In this document: one piece after another, positions 36,840-45,112 of the stretch
Position numbering within the stretch: the first letter of the stretch is position 1
How the letters are laid out: each line of letters starts with the position of its first letter
Source of the DNA: Dysosmobacter welbionis
GTDB taxonomy: Bacteria; Bacillota; Clostridia; Oscillospirales; Oscillospiraceae
Assembly: GCF_005121165.3 (NCBI RefSeq)
Contig: NZ_CP034413.3
Location: forward strand, 186,001 to 250,000
Direction: 5' to 3'
DNA length: 64,000 nucleotides
The notes under the pieces: generated by a model
The model's database searches: none
Told to the model about the DNA's origin: nothing
What the model saw: only the letters and a program-made list of their open reading frames with translations
Program-made: the position numbers and the translations under genes

Positions 36840-37495
36840 CGCTCCAGCGTCCAGGCCATCTCCCAGAAGCCCAGCTCATACCGGCTGCAGTTGACGAAGA
36901 TCTCCTCCAGCCGCTGGTATTCCGCCTCCGTGCAGCTCTCCGCCAGGGTGTCCATCAGCTCCACCAGTGCGTCGTTGGTTTTCTGGTAGTCCTCCCCCGC
37001 GTAGCTGCGGATCCACTCGCCGTAGAAGGGGTGGTCCGCCGCGCCGGGGATGGCCGCCAAGCGCGTGCCGATCTCCGCATAGCTCCAGGAGCAGGAGAGG
37101 ATGGCGGCGATGATCTCCGCCGGCCCGCCCGCGGCGGCACAGGAGAGCATGTAGTGGGTATAGGACAAATTGGAGAGGGCCGGCTGGACAGAAAACACCT
37201 GCTCCTCCGTGATGCCCAACCGAGCCATGTAGGCCCGGTGGACCTTCATCTCCCCGCCCAGAATCGCGTCCACATTGGCGGAGAAGGTCCGCATCAGGCC
37301 GGGGTCCCGGGCCTTCACTACACCGTAGGCGAACACCCGGGCGTAGTCGAACAGGTACAGATAGTCCTGCAGCAGGAACCACCGGAACTTCTCCAGGTCC
37401 AGGCTGCCGTCTCCAATCCCCCGGACAAAGGGATGGTCATGGCACTGCTCCCAGATGGGATGGGCGGCCTCGTACAGCCGCTGTGTCGTTCTCAT
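36836..37495 (-). CDS. tenA: Aminopyrimidine aminohydrolase (thiaminase II) TenA
   Basis: Hydrolyses 4-amino-5-aminomethyl-2-methylpyrimidine to the HMP precursor in thiamine salvage, 219 residues. The active-site Cys is in AAILSCSWSYAEIG, conserved aromatic residues lie in FLLQDYLYLFDYARVFA, and the C-terminal catalytic Glu is in GFWEMAWTLE. ATG 37495 has AGGAGGA upstream. It is the first gene after the TPP riboswitch. Confidence 0.94.
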   Translation of the reverse strand: MRTTQRLYEAAHPIWEQCHDHPFVRGIGDGSLDLEKFRWFLLQDYLYLFDYARVFAYGVVKARDPGLMRTFSANVDAILGGEMKVHRAYMARLGITEEQVFSVQPALSNLSYTHYMLSCAAAGGPAEIIAAILSCSWSYAEIGTRLAAIPGAADHPFYGEWIRSYAGEDYQKTNDALVELMDTLAESCTEAEYQRLEEIFVNCSRYELGFWEMAWTLER

Positions 37496-37534
37496 TCGTA
37501 TTCCTCCTATCCAATGGCCGGTCCGCCCCCATGC

Positions 37535-37568
37535 AAAAAGGCGGGGTCCCCTTTGGGACACCCCGCCT
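37535..37568 (-). terminator. Riboswitch expression platform: terminator before tenA
   Basis: A GC-rich stem, GGCGGGGT...ACCCCGCC extended by GTCCC / GGGAC, is followed on the minus strand by TTTTTGC. It lies between the TPP aptamer and tenA, so TPP binding probably favours termination. Confidence 0.85.
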
Positions 37569-37625
37569 TCGCTCCAATCCTATCTCTTCCGTGCGGAAGA
37601 GACTCCGCACGAATAGCTTGTGCTG

Positions 37626-37706
37626 CGTCCCTACGTTGGCATTACCCACATCAGGTCAGGTCGAGGGACCGGCCCCTCATCTCAGCCTCCTCGCGGAAGC
37701 TCCCTT
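37626..37706 (-). ncRNA. TPP riboswitch (THI element)
   Basis: The minus strand carries the conserved aptamer cores in order: GGAGCTTCCGCGAGG, GGCTGAGATGAGG, then CCTGACCTGATGTGGGT, AATGCCAACGTAGGGA. The CTGAGA and the GGTAATGCCAnCGTAGGGA-type blocks are diagnostic of the thi-box. A terminator and tenA follow, and a consensus promoter lies upstream, so the whole tenA-thiZXY-M20 operon is expected to be repressed by TPP. Confidence 0.95.
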
Positions 37707-37715
37707 GCACGTTTT

Positions 37716-37744
37716 ATTATAAAAGCCCGTCTTCTTTTTGTCAA
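37716..37744 (-). promoter_or_regulatory. Sigma-A promoter of the thiamine-salvage operon
   Basis: On the minus strand a perfect TTGACA (37744-37739) and a perfect TATAAT (37721-37716) are separated by 17 bases, ending about 10 bases before the riboswitch. Confidence 0.9.
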
Positions 37745-37779
37745 TAAATTTTTCCCGGTTTTCGGTAAAAATCCCGCAT

Positions 37780-38712
37780 TTACACCAGATGCCGCTCGAT
37801 CTCCTGCCGGGTGGGCAGGGAGGGGATCGCCCCTCTGCCCTGAACACAGAGCCATCCGCTGACGTTGCCGTACTCCAGCGCCTCCTGCACCAGCGGCTCC
37901 GTCAGCTGCTCCGCCTGGGTGACACCCCGGAATCGCATCTGAGACAGCATTCCGCCCCAGAAGGCGTCTCCGGCGCCGGTTGCATCCGCGCAGTGGGCCC
38001 GCCGACCCGGGACAGCGAGGCGCCGCCCCCGGAAATATCCTCTGGCACCCTGACCGCCCAGGGTCAGCACCACCAGCGTCAATCCGTACCGCTCCATAAG
38101 GGCGGGCAGCTCCGCCTCGCCCCCCAGCATATCGGCCTCCTCCTCTGAGATCTTCAGCAGATCCACGTCCGGCAGGATCTCCCGCACCTTTGCGGCGCAG
38201 GCCTCCTGACTGCCGTTCCACATCATGTCCCGGTAATTCACATCAAAGCTCACCAGCCTGCCCATCTCCCGACCCAGGTGCAGGGCCTTGGCTGTGGCCT
38301 CTGCCGCTGGGGAGGCGGAGAGAGAACACGACCCGGCGTGGACGATCACCGTGTCCCGGATGTCCGCCTCCCGTACGTCCTCCTCCCGAAGGAACATATC
38401 CGCTCCAGGCTTGCGGACAAAGGTGAAGCTCCGCTCCCCTTCCTCCGTCAAAGAGACAAACGCCATGGTGGTGACCGCCTCCCGGCAGGGCTCCCGCCGG
38501 ATACAGCGCACCCTGTTTTCCCGGAGGGTGCCCAGCAGGTACCGCCCGAAGTCGTCATCCCCCACAGAGCAGCACATGGCCGCCTCCAACCCGTTCCGGG
38601 CGGCGGCGATGGCCACATTTGCAGGGGCGCCCCCGGCGTTTCGAATATAGCTTCCGGGCTCACTGCCCGGCAAAAAGTCAACTAGCATCTCGCCAACGCT
38701 GTAAAGGTCCAC
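37780..38712 (-). CDS. PfkB family carbohydrate kinase (fructokinase-like)
   Basis: Ribokinase-fold sugar kinase of 310 residues. The N-terminal signature is GEMLVDFLPG with NAGGAPANVAIAAARNG, and the second PfkB signature contains the catalytic Asp: CADATGAGDAFWGG. The GTG at 38712 is chosen because AAGGAGGA lies 6 bases upstream; the ATG at 38745 has none. The ROK regulator gene upstream on the same strand suggests a sugar-responsive unit. Fructose is the likeliest substrate, not proven. Confidence 0.88.
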   Translation of the reverse strand: MDLYSVGEMLVDFLPGSEPGSYIRNAGGAPANVAIAAARNGLEAAMCCSVGDDDFGRYLLGTLRENRVRCIRREPCREAVTTMAFVSLTEEGERSFTFVRKPGADMFLREEDVREADIRDTVIVHAGSCSLSASPAAEATAKALHLGREMGRLVSFDVNYRDMMWNGSQEACAAKVREILPDVDLLKISEEEADMLGGEAELPALMERYGLTLVVLTLGGQGARGYFRGRRLAVPGRRAHCADATGAGDAFWGGMLSQMRFRGVTQAEQLTEPLVQEALEYGNVSGWLCVQGRGAIPSLPTRQEIERHLV

Positions 38713-38868
38713 CAGTGGTCCTCCTTGTCTGAGGTGGTTTTGCAATCATTCGCATCGATTATTAAACCATTTCCAGCGTTCAATGTCAATCGTTTAGCTG
38801 ATGTTTTTATAGGAGAAAAATGTACTTTTTGTGGGATTTCCGATATTGCGGCAAGCCGCCCCGGGAAA

Positions 38869-40017
38869 TCACCCGTTTTGAAGAGGTAGCTCCCCCGAGA
38901 AGATCCGGGCGATCCCGCCGCAGGCCGCCCCCAGAAGCGCTCCCTCCCCCAGGAAGCGCGGCTTTCTCACCAGGACTCTGCCGCCCCCATCCGCTGGGCG
39001 CAGGCGGGCAATGGCGGATTCCAGATCCGCCACGTGCCGGTCGGTCCAGCAGAGTCCGTCGCCGCCCAGCAACACCAGTTCGCTGTTCAGCAGATTCAGG
39101 GCGCTGGCGATCCCTGCAGCCAGAAAGTCCACGGTCTCCCGGAACACCCGGTCTACTTCCCCGCTGCCGGTTATCCGGCAGAAATCGGCGTAGGAAGCCT
39201 CCAGTCCCGTTCGATGATACAGTTTTTTCAGCACCTCCGGCGAACGAACGTACAGCTCCAGGCAGCCACGGCCGCCGCACCGGCAGGGACGGCCACCGGC
39301 GCAGATGGTGACATGGCCCAGCCCCAGGGGCCGTCCTCCCCGGCCCCTGCACAGTTGCCCGCCGCTGAGGACCGCGCTGCCCACCCGGTCCCCCAGGCTG
39401 ACAAACAGCACGTCCCGGCAGTTCCGGGCCCTGCCGAACAGGCTCTCCACCAGCAGAGCGCTCTGGCAGGTGTCCTCCAGGAATACCGGGAGGCCGTACC
39501 GCTCCCGGACTGCCGGACGCACGGATTCCGAGGGACACATCTGCTCCCCGCCGGGCCGCCAGGGCAGGTCCGCCGCCAAGCCGATGGCCCGTACACCAGC
39601 CGTCCCGGACAGCATCTTGTCCAACAGCCTGAGAGCGGTCTCCCGCCGCACCGCCTCCGGAGCGTCCTTCGGCAGGTCCGTGCCAGCCCGCCGGAATACC
39701 CGGAGGTCCAGCCCGCACAGAACACTCTCACAACGGCCCGGGAGGAACGCCACGCCCGCTGCCTTCGGCGCTTCGGGTGAGAGCCGGAGGCGCACGGGGT
39801 TCCGCCCCGGCTCCTCGCTGCACACCACCTCGCTCTCTCGCAGGACATCCCCGTCGATCATCTCACCCACGATATTGGAGATGGTCATTTTGCTCAAGCC
39901 CGTTCTCACCACCAGATCCCGCCGGGTCCGGCATGCGCCGGTGGCAACCATGCGCAGGACCAATCCGCGGTTGTCCCGCCTGTTGTCTCCGCTGTTTTTT
40001 CCCGCTTTCTCCAGCAT
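38869..40017 (-). CDS. ROK family transcriptional repressor
   Basis: A 382-residue NagC/XylR-type regulator. The N-terminal winged helix-turn-helix (about residues 15-70) contains TRRDLVVRTGLSKMTISNIV. The C-terminal ROK sugar-binding domain has the zinc motif CRCGGRGCLE. The first glycine-rich segment is divergent, so kinase activity is doubtful. It probably controls itself and the kinase gene 156 bp downstream. ATG 40017 has AAAGGA upstream. Confidence 0.88.
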   Translation of the reverse strand: MLEKAGKNSGDNRRDNRGLVLRMVATGACRTRRDLVVRTGLSKMTISNIVGEMIDGDVLRESEVVCSEEPGRNPVRLRLSPEAPKAAGVAFLPGRCESVLCGLDLRVFRRAGTDLPKDAPEAVRRETALRLLDKMLSGTAGVRAIGLAADLPWRPGGEQMCPSESVRPAVRERYGLPVFLEDTCQSALLVESLFGRARNCRDVLFVSLGDRVGSAVLSGGQLCRGRGGRPLGLGHVTICAGGRPCRCGGRGCLELYVRSPEVLKKLYHRTGLEASYADFCRITGSGEVDRVFRETVDFLAAGIASALNLLNSELVLLGGDGLCWTDRHVADLESAIARLRPADGGGRVLVRKPRFLGEGALLGAACGGIARIFSGELPLQNG

Positions 40018-40089
40018 GACCTGTCCTTTCCCGCGATGCCTGTCAAACCTCCCGTGCCGGAGTTCGCCTCCGGCATTCTTCATTTGTTT

Positions 40090-40118
40090 ACTATATGACG
40101 CTCCCAGAGGCCCGTCAA
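40090..40118 (-). promoter_or_regulatory. Sigma-A promoter of the ROK-kinase unit
   Basis: TTGACG and TATAGT on the minus strand are 17 bases apart, about 70 bases before the ROK start codon. The -35 box directly abuts the T-run of the preceding terminator. Confidence 0.75.
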
Positions 40119-40150
40119 GAAAAACCGCTCCCCCACCCGGAGGAGCGGTA
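40119..40150 (-). terminator. Intrinsic terminator after the acyltransferase gene
   Basis: The minus strand reads ACCGCTCC, a loop, GGAGCGGT, then TTTTC. It lies 29 bp past the acyltransferase stop. Confidence 0.85.
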
Positions 40151-40178
40151 TAGGACATCATCTAAATTCTGTCCCATA

Positions 40179-40961
40179 TCACCGTCCCAGCAGGGCAGCC
40201 CCGCCCAGCAGCACCCCATAGACTATCGGCTGGTGGAGCATATATACCGGCAGGGACTGCCTGCCCAAGGCACACAGGGGCGGACACCGGAGCGCGTCCG
40301 GATCCAGCCGCTCCATCGGCCCGGCCAGCAGGCGGCGGAGAAAATGCCCCGCCAGGAACAGGAACAGCCAGGGCAGCAGGGAGAAATAATCCGTGGAGAA
40401 AAAGTCCGGCGGCGGAAATCCTATGTACGCCGTCAGCAGATTACGGTAAAGTCCCTCCGGTACCGTTCCCAGCGTCCAGTCCTCAAATCCCAGCGTCCCC
40501 TGGTTCACGTTCCGCAGCAGGGTGAACAAGGCCGCGCTGGCGGCGAGGCCCACCCCCACAGGTACGTGCCGCAGCAGTTTTTCCAGTGGGACCATCAGCA
40601 ACATGCAGGAGCCGATCAGCGTCAGCACGCCGAACCAGATCTGCTCCTCCGGCATGAAGAGCACCGTCACCAGCGTCACCACCCAGCCGCAGCCGAACAC
40701 CGTCAGTCCCCTCCGGAGGGGCCGCCGCCCCAGGCTGAAGCAAAATCCGGAGAGGAGGATAAAGGTCCAGCAGATGCTCTGCTGCCAGATGTACGCGCCG
40801 GTGCCCCGGTACCAATCCCAGTCCGCGTGGAACAGATACACCAAGTCCCAGCAGGCGTGATAGGCGATCATGCTCACCAGCGTCAGGCCCCGCAGGGCAT
40901 CCAGGGAGGCGATCCGCCTTCTGGGCCGGACCAGTGTCCGAGTCCCGCTGTCTGCTGCCAT
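40179..40961 (-). CDS. DUF1624 / heparan-alpha-glucosaminide N-acetyltransferase-like membrane protein
   Basis: Polytopic membrane protein of 260 residues with about seven spans. The N-terminus RIASLDALRGLTLVSMIAYH is the acyltransferase-type motif with the conserved Asp-x-x-Arg-Gly and His, and the C-terminal segment LGRQSLPVYMLHQPIVYG is characteristic of the family. Bacterial members are thought to transfer acetyl groups to cell-surface sugars; the substrate here is unknown. Confidence 0.82.
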   Translation of the reverse strand: MAADSGTRTLVRPRRRIASLDALRGLTLVSMIAYHACWDLVYLFHADWDWYRGTGAYIWQQSICWTFILLSGFCFSLGRRPLRRGLTVFGCGWVVTLVTVLFMPEEQIWFGVLTLIGSCMLLMVPLEKLLRHVPVGVGLAASAALFTLLRNVNQGTLGFEDWTLGTVPEGLYRNLLTAYIGFPPPDFFSTDYFSLLPWLFLFLAGHFLRRLLAGPMERLDPDALRCPPLCALGRQSLPVYMLHQPIVYGVLLGGAALLGR

Positions 40962-41017
40962 CTTCCGCTCCTCCTCTCCGGCGACCGGCGGAACCGGTCG
41001 TCTATCTCACTCCGGGG

Positions 41018-42001
41018 TCAGCCCCGGTGCTCCCGCCGGTACTCCGTGGGGAGCTGTCCCGTCACATCCTTGAATGCCCGGGTGAATTTCCCCTGGCTCT
41101 CGTAGCCCACGGCGGCCGCGATGGCGGCGATGCTCCCGCCGCTCTCCCGCAGCAGCTCCATGGCCCTGCGCACCCGGTACTCTTTCATATAGGTGGCGAT
41201 GGGCAGGCCGTACACCGCCTTGAACACCTCCTTCAAGGTGGAGGTGTTCAGCAGATACCTGTGGGAGAGCTCCTCAATGGTGTACCGCCGGTCCAGGTGC
41301 TCGGTCAGCAATGCGTGGATCTCCTGGATACGCGCCGTCTGCTGGGAGCCGTACCGGGTCAGCTCCCGCCCGCCGGACTCCAGCCCCTCCAAATACAGCA
41401 GCAGCTCCTGGAGCTTCAGCCGGAGATAGGGCAGCCGCCGCATCTCCGGCTGCCGGTACAGGGGCCGGAAGATCTCCTCCAGCTCCGGTCCCGCCGGAAG
41501 GGCGAAGGTCCCGCCTCCGCAGAATTTTTCCGCCAGCCTCTCGGCCTGGAAGTCCGCCTCCGCCAAGATGGGGGGCGGCGACTCCGCCAGATGGGTCAAA
41601 TCTACGCAGATCATCAGCCCCGCGTACATCTCCGCCGGGAAGTGCATCACAGAATCCGCGCAGCAGTCCGCACTGTGGAGGGACAGATCGCCCTCCCCCA
41701 GATAGACCGACATGCCGTCCCGCAGGTCCCAGCCCACCCGGCCCAGGCGGCAGTGGTTGATCTCCAGCGTGGACCGGGCCGCCTCGTGCCGGAAGGCGGC
41801 ATAGGTGCCCAGGACCGTGTTGAAGGACGCCTCCACCCCCGGAAAGACCGGGTAGACCTCCATCCGTCCCCGTCCATCCGTCTCTCCCTGAAATGTCCCG
41901 GTGAACAAAACCCCAGGTTCGGCCGCAGGGCGCCCCACGATCTCCATAGTCCCCTGCGGCAGCTCCGCCAGAGCCATCCGCAGGCAATCCGCTTGCTTCA
42001 T
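41018..42001 (-). CDS. AraC family transcriptional regulator
   Basis: A 327-residue regulator with a divergent N-terminal sensor region and a C-terminal AraC double helix-turn-helix (about residues 225-325): IEELSHRYLLNTSTLKEVFKAVYG and the second helix pair AAAVGYESQGKFTRAFKDVTG. It is of the type found near iron/siderophore genes, but no such target is adjacent. ATG 42001 has GAAGGAG upstream. It ends 57 bp upstream of the acyltransferase gene on the same strand. Confidence 0.9.
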   Translation of the reverse strand: MKQADCLRMALAELPQGTMEIVGRPAAEPGVLFTGTFQGETDGRGRMEVYPVFPGVEASFNTVLGTYAAFRHEAARSTLEINHCRLGRVGWDLRDGMSVYLGEGDLSLHSADCCADSVMHFPAEMYAGLMICVDLTHLAESPPPILAEADFQAERLAEKFCGGGTFALPAGPELEEIFRPLYRQPEMRRLPYLRLKLQELLLYLEGLESGGRELTRYGSQQTARIQEIHALLTEHLDRRYTIEELSHRYLLNTSTLKEVFKAVYGLPIATYMKEYRVRRAMELLRESGGSIAAIAAAVGYESQGKFTRAFKDVTGQLPTEYRREHRG

Positions 42002-42020
42002 TCCGCCGCTCCTTCCCACC

Positions 42021-42383
42021 TCACGCCGAGGGGCAGGCAATCTCCACCATCGCCTCAATCATGTGGTGCAGCAGCTGGGCCCGCTCCGTCTCGGCAGCCT
42101 TATAGTAGACCTCTTTCCCGTCCCGCCGGCTGACGATCAGGCCGCCGGCCTTCAGCTGCTTCAGGTGGTGGGACACCGCCGGGGAGCTCATCTCCACCAT
42201 GGAGGAGAGGTTGATGACGCACTCTTCACAGTGGCACAGCAGCCAAAAAATCCGGATGCGGCTGCCGTCCCCCAGCTGTTTGAAGATGTCAGCCACTGTC
42301 TGGAAATCGTCCACGCTGGGCATCTGTTCCAGCTCCCGCTCCATGGACTGTCCATGGTCGTGGGGCAGCTTCTTTTCTTCCAT
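42021..42383 (-). CDS. ArsR/SmtB family metal-responsive repressor
   Basis: A 120-residue winged-helix repressor. A CxCxxC cluster, LCHCEECVINLSS, lies in the helix that binds thiol-seeking metals in CadC-type sensors, and the recognition helix is SPAVSHHLKQLKAGG. The N-terminus holds HDHG. ATG 42383 has AAGGAGGG upstream. It is divergent from the HMA protein and P-type ATPase genes, so sensing of Cd, Pb or Zn and control of that export unit is inferred. Confidence 0.88.
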   Translation of the reverse strand: MEEKKLPHDHGQSMERELEQMPSVDDFQTVADIFKQLGDGSRIRIFWLLCHCEECVINLSSMVEMSSPAVSHHLKQLKAGGLIVSRRDGKEVYYKAAETERAQLLHHMIEAMVEIACPSA

Positions 42384-42514
42384 CGGTCGTCCCTCCTTCT
42401 GGTTTTGTATTCTACCACACCCCGCGCCATTCTGGAAGAGCGAAAATATGCCGCCCCGCATTGGCCCAATCGGAAGGAGTTTTTGCCCAATCGGAAGATT
42501 CTCTCCCTCCCCCG

Positions 42515-42543
42515 TTGACTTGGGGGGCCGCCCCGTGTATGAT
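42515..42543 (+). promoter_or_regulatory. Sigma-A promoter of the metal-export genes
   Basis: TTGACT and TATGAT are separated by 17 bases, just upstream of a pair of direct repeats that could be the repressor site. Confidence 0.8.
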
Positions 42544-42560
42544 AAGACCATAGATTAAAT

Positions 42561-42591
42561 AATTGCTTAATCGTTTTGCTCAATTGCTGAA
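42561..42591 (+). promoter_or_regulatory. Candidate ArsR operator repeats
   Basis: AATTGCTTAA (42561-42570) and AATTGCTGAA (42582-42591) are direct repeats 21 bases, two helical turns, apart, in an AT-rich patch between the promoter and the HMA start codon. An imperfect palindrome ATTAA...TTAAT overlaps the first. Position fits repression by the divergent ArsR protein. Confidence 0.55.
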
Positions 42592-42604
42592 GGGAGACTT
42601 TTAT

Positions 42605-42823
42605 ATGAAAAAAACCTATAAGATCGATGTGGACTGCGCCAATTGCGCCAACAAGATGGAGGAGGCCGCCCGGAAGACCGAAGGCGTCCAGAGCGCCACC
42701 GTGAACTTCATGGCGCTGAAGATGATCGTGGAATTCGCGGAGGGGCAGGACCCCAAGGCCGTGATGGAGCAGGTCCGCAGAAATTGCAAAAAGGTGGAGG
42801 ACGACTGCGAAATCTACCTGTAA
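42605..42823 (+). CDS. Stand-alone heavy-metal-associated (HMA) domain protein
   Basis: A 72-residue ferredoxin-fold metallochaperone with the metal site VDCANCANKMEE (CxxC). The DCxNCA form is the one seen in Cd/Zn/Pb ATPase domains rather than the Cu-type MxCxxC. ATG 42605 has GAAGGGAG upstream. The ATPase gene that follows lacks its own HMA domain, so this protein probably hands metal to it. Confidence 0.88.
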   Translation: MKKTYKIDVDCANCANKMEEAARKTEGVQSATVNFMALKMIVEFAEGQDPKAVMEQVRRNCKKVEDDCEIYL

Positions 42824-42841
42824 GCGCGTTTTTCAGGAAAG

Positions 42842-42872
42842 CACCCCCTCCGGAGGCGGGGTGTTTTCTTTC
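42842..42872 (+). terminator. Terminator or attenuator between HMA and ATPase genes
   Basis: CACCCC and GGGGTG pair around CTCCGGAG and are followed by TTTTCTTT. It sits between two genes expected to be co-expressed, so read-through or a differential dose of the small protein is likely. Confidence 0.78.
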
Positions 42873-42938
42873 CCAAAACAATTAAACGTTTATTGAATTA
42901 TCAGCCGCACGGAGCGGCTCAGATCGGAAGTGAACCTC

Positions 42939-44825
42939 ATGAATAAAAAGCAGAAAATCATGCTGATCCGCATTCTGACAGCGGCGGCCCTGCTGGCTGT
43001 CCTGCATGTTCTCCCCGTCACAGGCTGGATGCGGTTTGGGCTGTACCTGATCCCCTATCTGATCGCAGGTTACGACATCCTGCGAAAGGCCCTGAAGGGC
43101 ATCCAAAACCGCCAGGTGTTCGACGAGAACTTCCTGATGGCCGTGGCCACTGTGGGCGCCATTGCCCTGGCCCTGTACGAGCGGAGCGGGGATTACACCG
43201 AGGCCATCGCCGTCATGCTGTTCTATCAGATCGGCGAGTGGTTCCAGAGCTATGCAGTAGGCCGGAGCCGCCGGAACATCAGTGAGCTGATGGACATCCG
43301 CCCGGACTACGCCAACGTGGAACAGGACGGGAAGCTGGAGCAGGTAGACCCGGACGAGGTGTCCATCGGCACCGTTATTGTGGTCCAGCCCGGCGAGAAG
43401 GTTCCTATCGACGGCACTGTGGTGGAGGGCGCCTCCACCCTGAATACCGCCGCCCTCACCGGCGAGTCCCTGCCCCGGGAGGTCCGGGAGGGGGACGAGA
43501 TCATCAGCGGCTGCGTCAACATGACCGGGCTGCTGAAAATCCGTACCACCCGGGAATTCGGCGAGTCCACGGTGTCCAAGATCCTGGACCTGGTGGAGAA
43601 CGCCTCCTCCCGCAAGTCTCGGTCGGAGGACTTCATCTCTCGGTTCGCCCGGGTGTATACCCCCGCCGTGTGTTTCGCCGCCCTGGCCCTGGCCATCCTG
43701 GTCCCTCTGGCCCGGACGCTCCTTCTGGGCCTGCCCGCCGGCTGGAGCGTCTGGGTCTACCGGGCCCTCACCTTCCTGGTGGCCAGCTGTCCCTGCGCTC
43801 TGGTCATCAGCATCCCTCTCAGCTTCTTTGCCGGCATCGGCGGGGCCAGCAACGCCGGCGTGCTGGTGAAGGGCTCTAACTATCTGGAGACTCTGTCCCA
43901 AACCAAAACGGTGGTCTTTGACAAGACCGGCACTCTGACCCAGGGCGTGTTTGAGGTCAACGGCATCCACCATCATGAAATGGAGAACGAGAAGCTGGTG
44001 GAGTACGCCGCTCTGGCGGAGAGCGCTTCCAGCCACCCCATCAGCAAAAGCCTGCAGCGGGCCTATGGCCGGGAGATCGACCGCAGCCGGGTGACGGATG
44101 TTCAGGAGATCAGCGGCAGCGGCGTCATCGCCAAAGTGGACGGCGTGGAGGTAGCCGCCGGCAACGACAAGCTGATGGACCGGCTGGGCGTGCCGTACAT
44201 CCCCTGTCACAGCGTAGGCACCATCATCCACATGGCCGTCGGCGGGAAGTATGCCGGACATATCGTCATCTCCGACGTGGTGAAGCCCCACGCCCGGGAG
44301 GCTGTCCAGGCGCTGCGGTCCGCCGGTGTTCATAGGACCGTCATGCTCACCGGCGACGCCAAGCCGGTGGCAGACCAGGTGGCCCAGTCCCTGGGCATCG
44401 ATCAGGTTTACGCCGAGTTGCTCCCCGCCGGAAAGGTGGAAAAGGTGGAAGAACTGCTGCTGGACAACTCTGAGCGGGGAAAGCTGGCCTTCGTGGGGGA
44501 CGGCATCAACGACGCCCCGGTCCTCAGCCGGGCGGATATCGGTATTGCCATGGGCGCCATGGGCTCCGATGCCGCCATCGAGGCCGCCGACGTGGTCCTG
44601 ATGGATGACGATCCCGCCAAAATCGCAAAGGCCATCCGGATCTCCCGCAAGTGCCTGCGGATCGTCTATGAAAACATCGTCTTTGCCATCGGCATCAAGC
44701 TGGCGTGTCTGGTGCTTGTGGCCCTGGGGTTCGCCAATATGTGGCTGGCCATCTTCGCCGATGTGGGTGTGATGATCCTGGCAGTGCTCAACGCCATCCG
44801 TGCGCTGTTCGTCAAAAAGCTGTGA
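42939..44825 (+). CDS. Heavy-metal translocating P1B-type ATPase (Cd/Zn/Pb type)
   Basis: Metal exporter of 628 residues. Seen are the actuator motif LTGESLP, the transmembrane metal site SCPCALV (CPC), the phosphorylation site FDKTGTLT, the SSHPIS (HP) motif and the hinge VGDGINDAP. There is no N-terminal HMA domain; the protein starts directly with a membrane span, and the HMA function is in the preceding gene. Divergent CadC-type repressor and CPC motif favour Zn/Cd/Pb. ATG 42939 is preferred to GTG 42930 because of GGAAG spacing. Confidence 0.93.
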   Translation: MNKKQKIMLIRILTAAALLAVLHVLPVTGWMRFGLYLIPYLIAGYDILRKALKGIQNRQVFDENFLMAVATVGAIALALYERSGDYTEAIAVMLFYQIGEWFQSYAVGRSRRNISELMDIRPDYANVEQDGKLEQVDPDEVSIGTVIVVQPGEKVPIDGTVVEGASTLNTAALTGESLPREVREGDEIISGCVNMTGLLKIRTTREFGESTVSKILDLVENASSRKSRSEDFISRFARVYTPAVCFAALALAILVPLARTLLLGLPAGWSVWVYRALTFLVASCPCALVISIPLSFFAGIGGASNAGVLVKGSNYLETLSQTKTVVFDKTGTLTQGVFEVNGIHHHEMENEKLVEYAALAESASSHPISKSLQRAYGREIDRSRVTDVQEISGSGVIAKVDGVEVAAGNDKLMDRLGVPYIPCHSVGTIIHMAVGGKYAGHIVISDVVKPHAREAVQALRSAGVHRTVMLTGDAKPVADQVAQSLGIDQVYAELLPAGKVEKVEELLLDNSERGKLAFVGDGINDAPVLSRADIGIAMGAMGSDAAIEAADVVLMDDDPAKIAKAIRISRKCLRIVYENIVFAIGIKLACLVLVALGFANMWLAIFADVGVMILAVLNAIRALFVKKL

Positions 44826-44935
44826 ACGCGGAAAGCGCCCCGTCCAAGGCTGCACGGGCATGTCCCGGAGTCCGGCGGCAGAGCCCCAGGCAAAGGCAGC
44901 CCTCCGGTCAAGCGTGAAGGGACCAAATCCGCACA

Positions 44936-44972
44936 AAAACCCGGCGCCGGGAATTCCCGGCGCCGGGTTCTG
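44936..44972. terminator. Perfect palindromic terminator after the P-type ATPase gene
   Basis: AACCCGGCGCCGGG-AATT-CCCGGCGCCGGGTT is a perfect 14-bp stem (44938-44969). T-rich flanks are short on the plus side (TTCTGT) and longer on the minus side (TTTTTGTGC), so it may work in both directions. Confidence 0.75.
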
Positions 44973-45112
44973 TATGTACAGACCAGGTCAAAATGCAAAG
45001 AGTAAATGTCATTTCAGTAAAATTGAACACGGCCATGACGTTCCCTGCTTATTGGTGAATAGCCTGGAATTCCGTAGGGAACTGCAGCTTATGTGATCAC
45101 AAGATTTTCAAA

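Noticed and set aside
36082-36879. N-terminal extension of ThiX fused to ATPase-like sequence
   Set aside because: The upstream open frame is an out-of-frame reading of thiZ; ATG 36081 overlapping the thiZ stop is the normal start.
42882-44936. Long minus-strand open frame opposite the P-type ATPase
   Set aside because: Antisense shadow of a clearly recognised ATPase, with His/Gly/Gln-rich composition and no motif.
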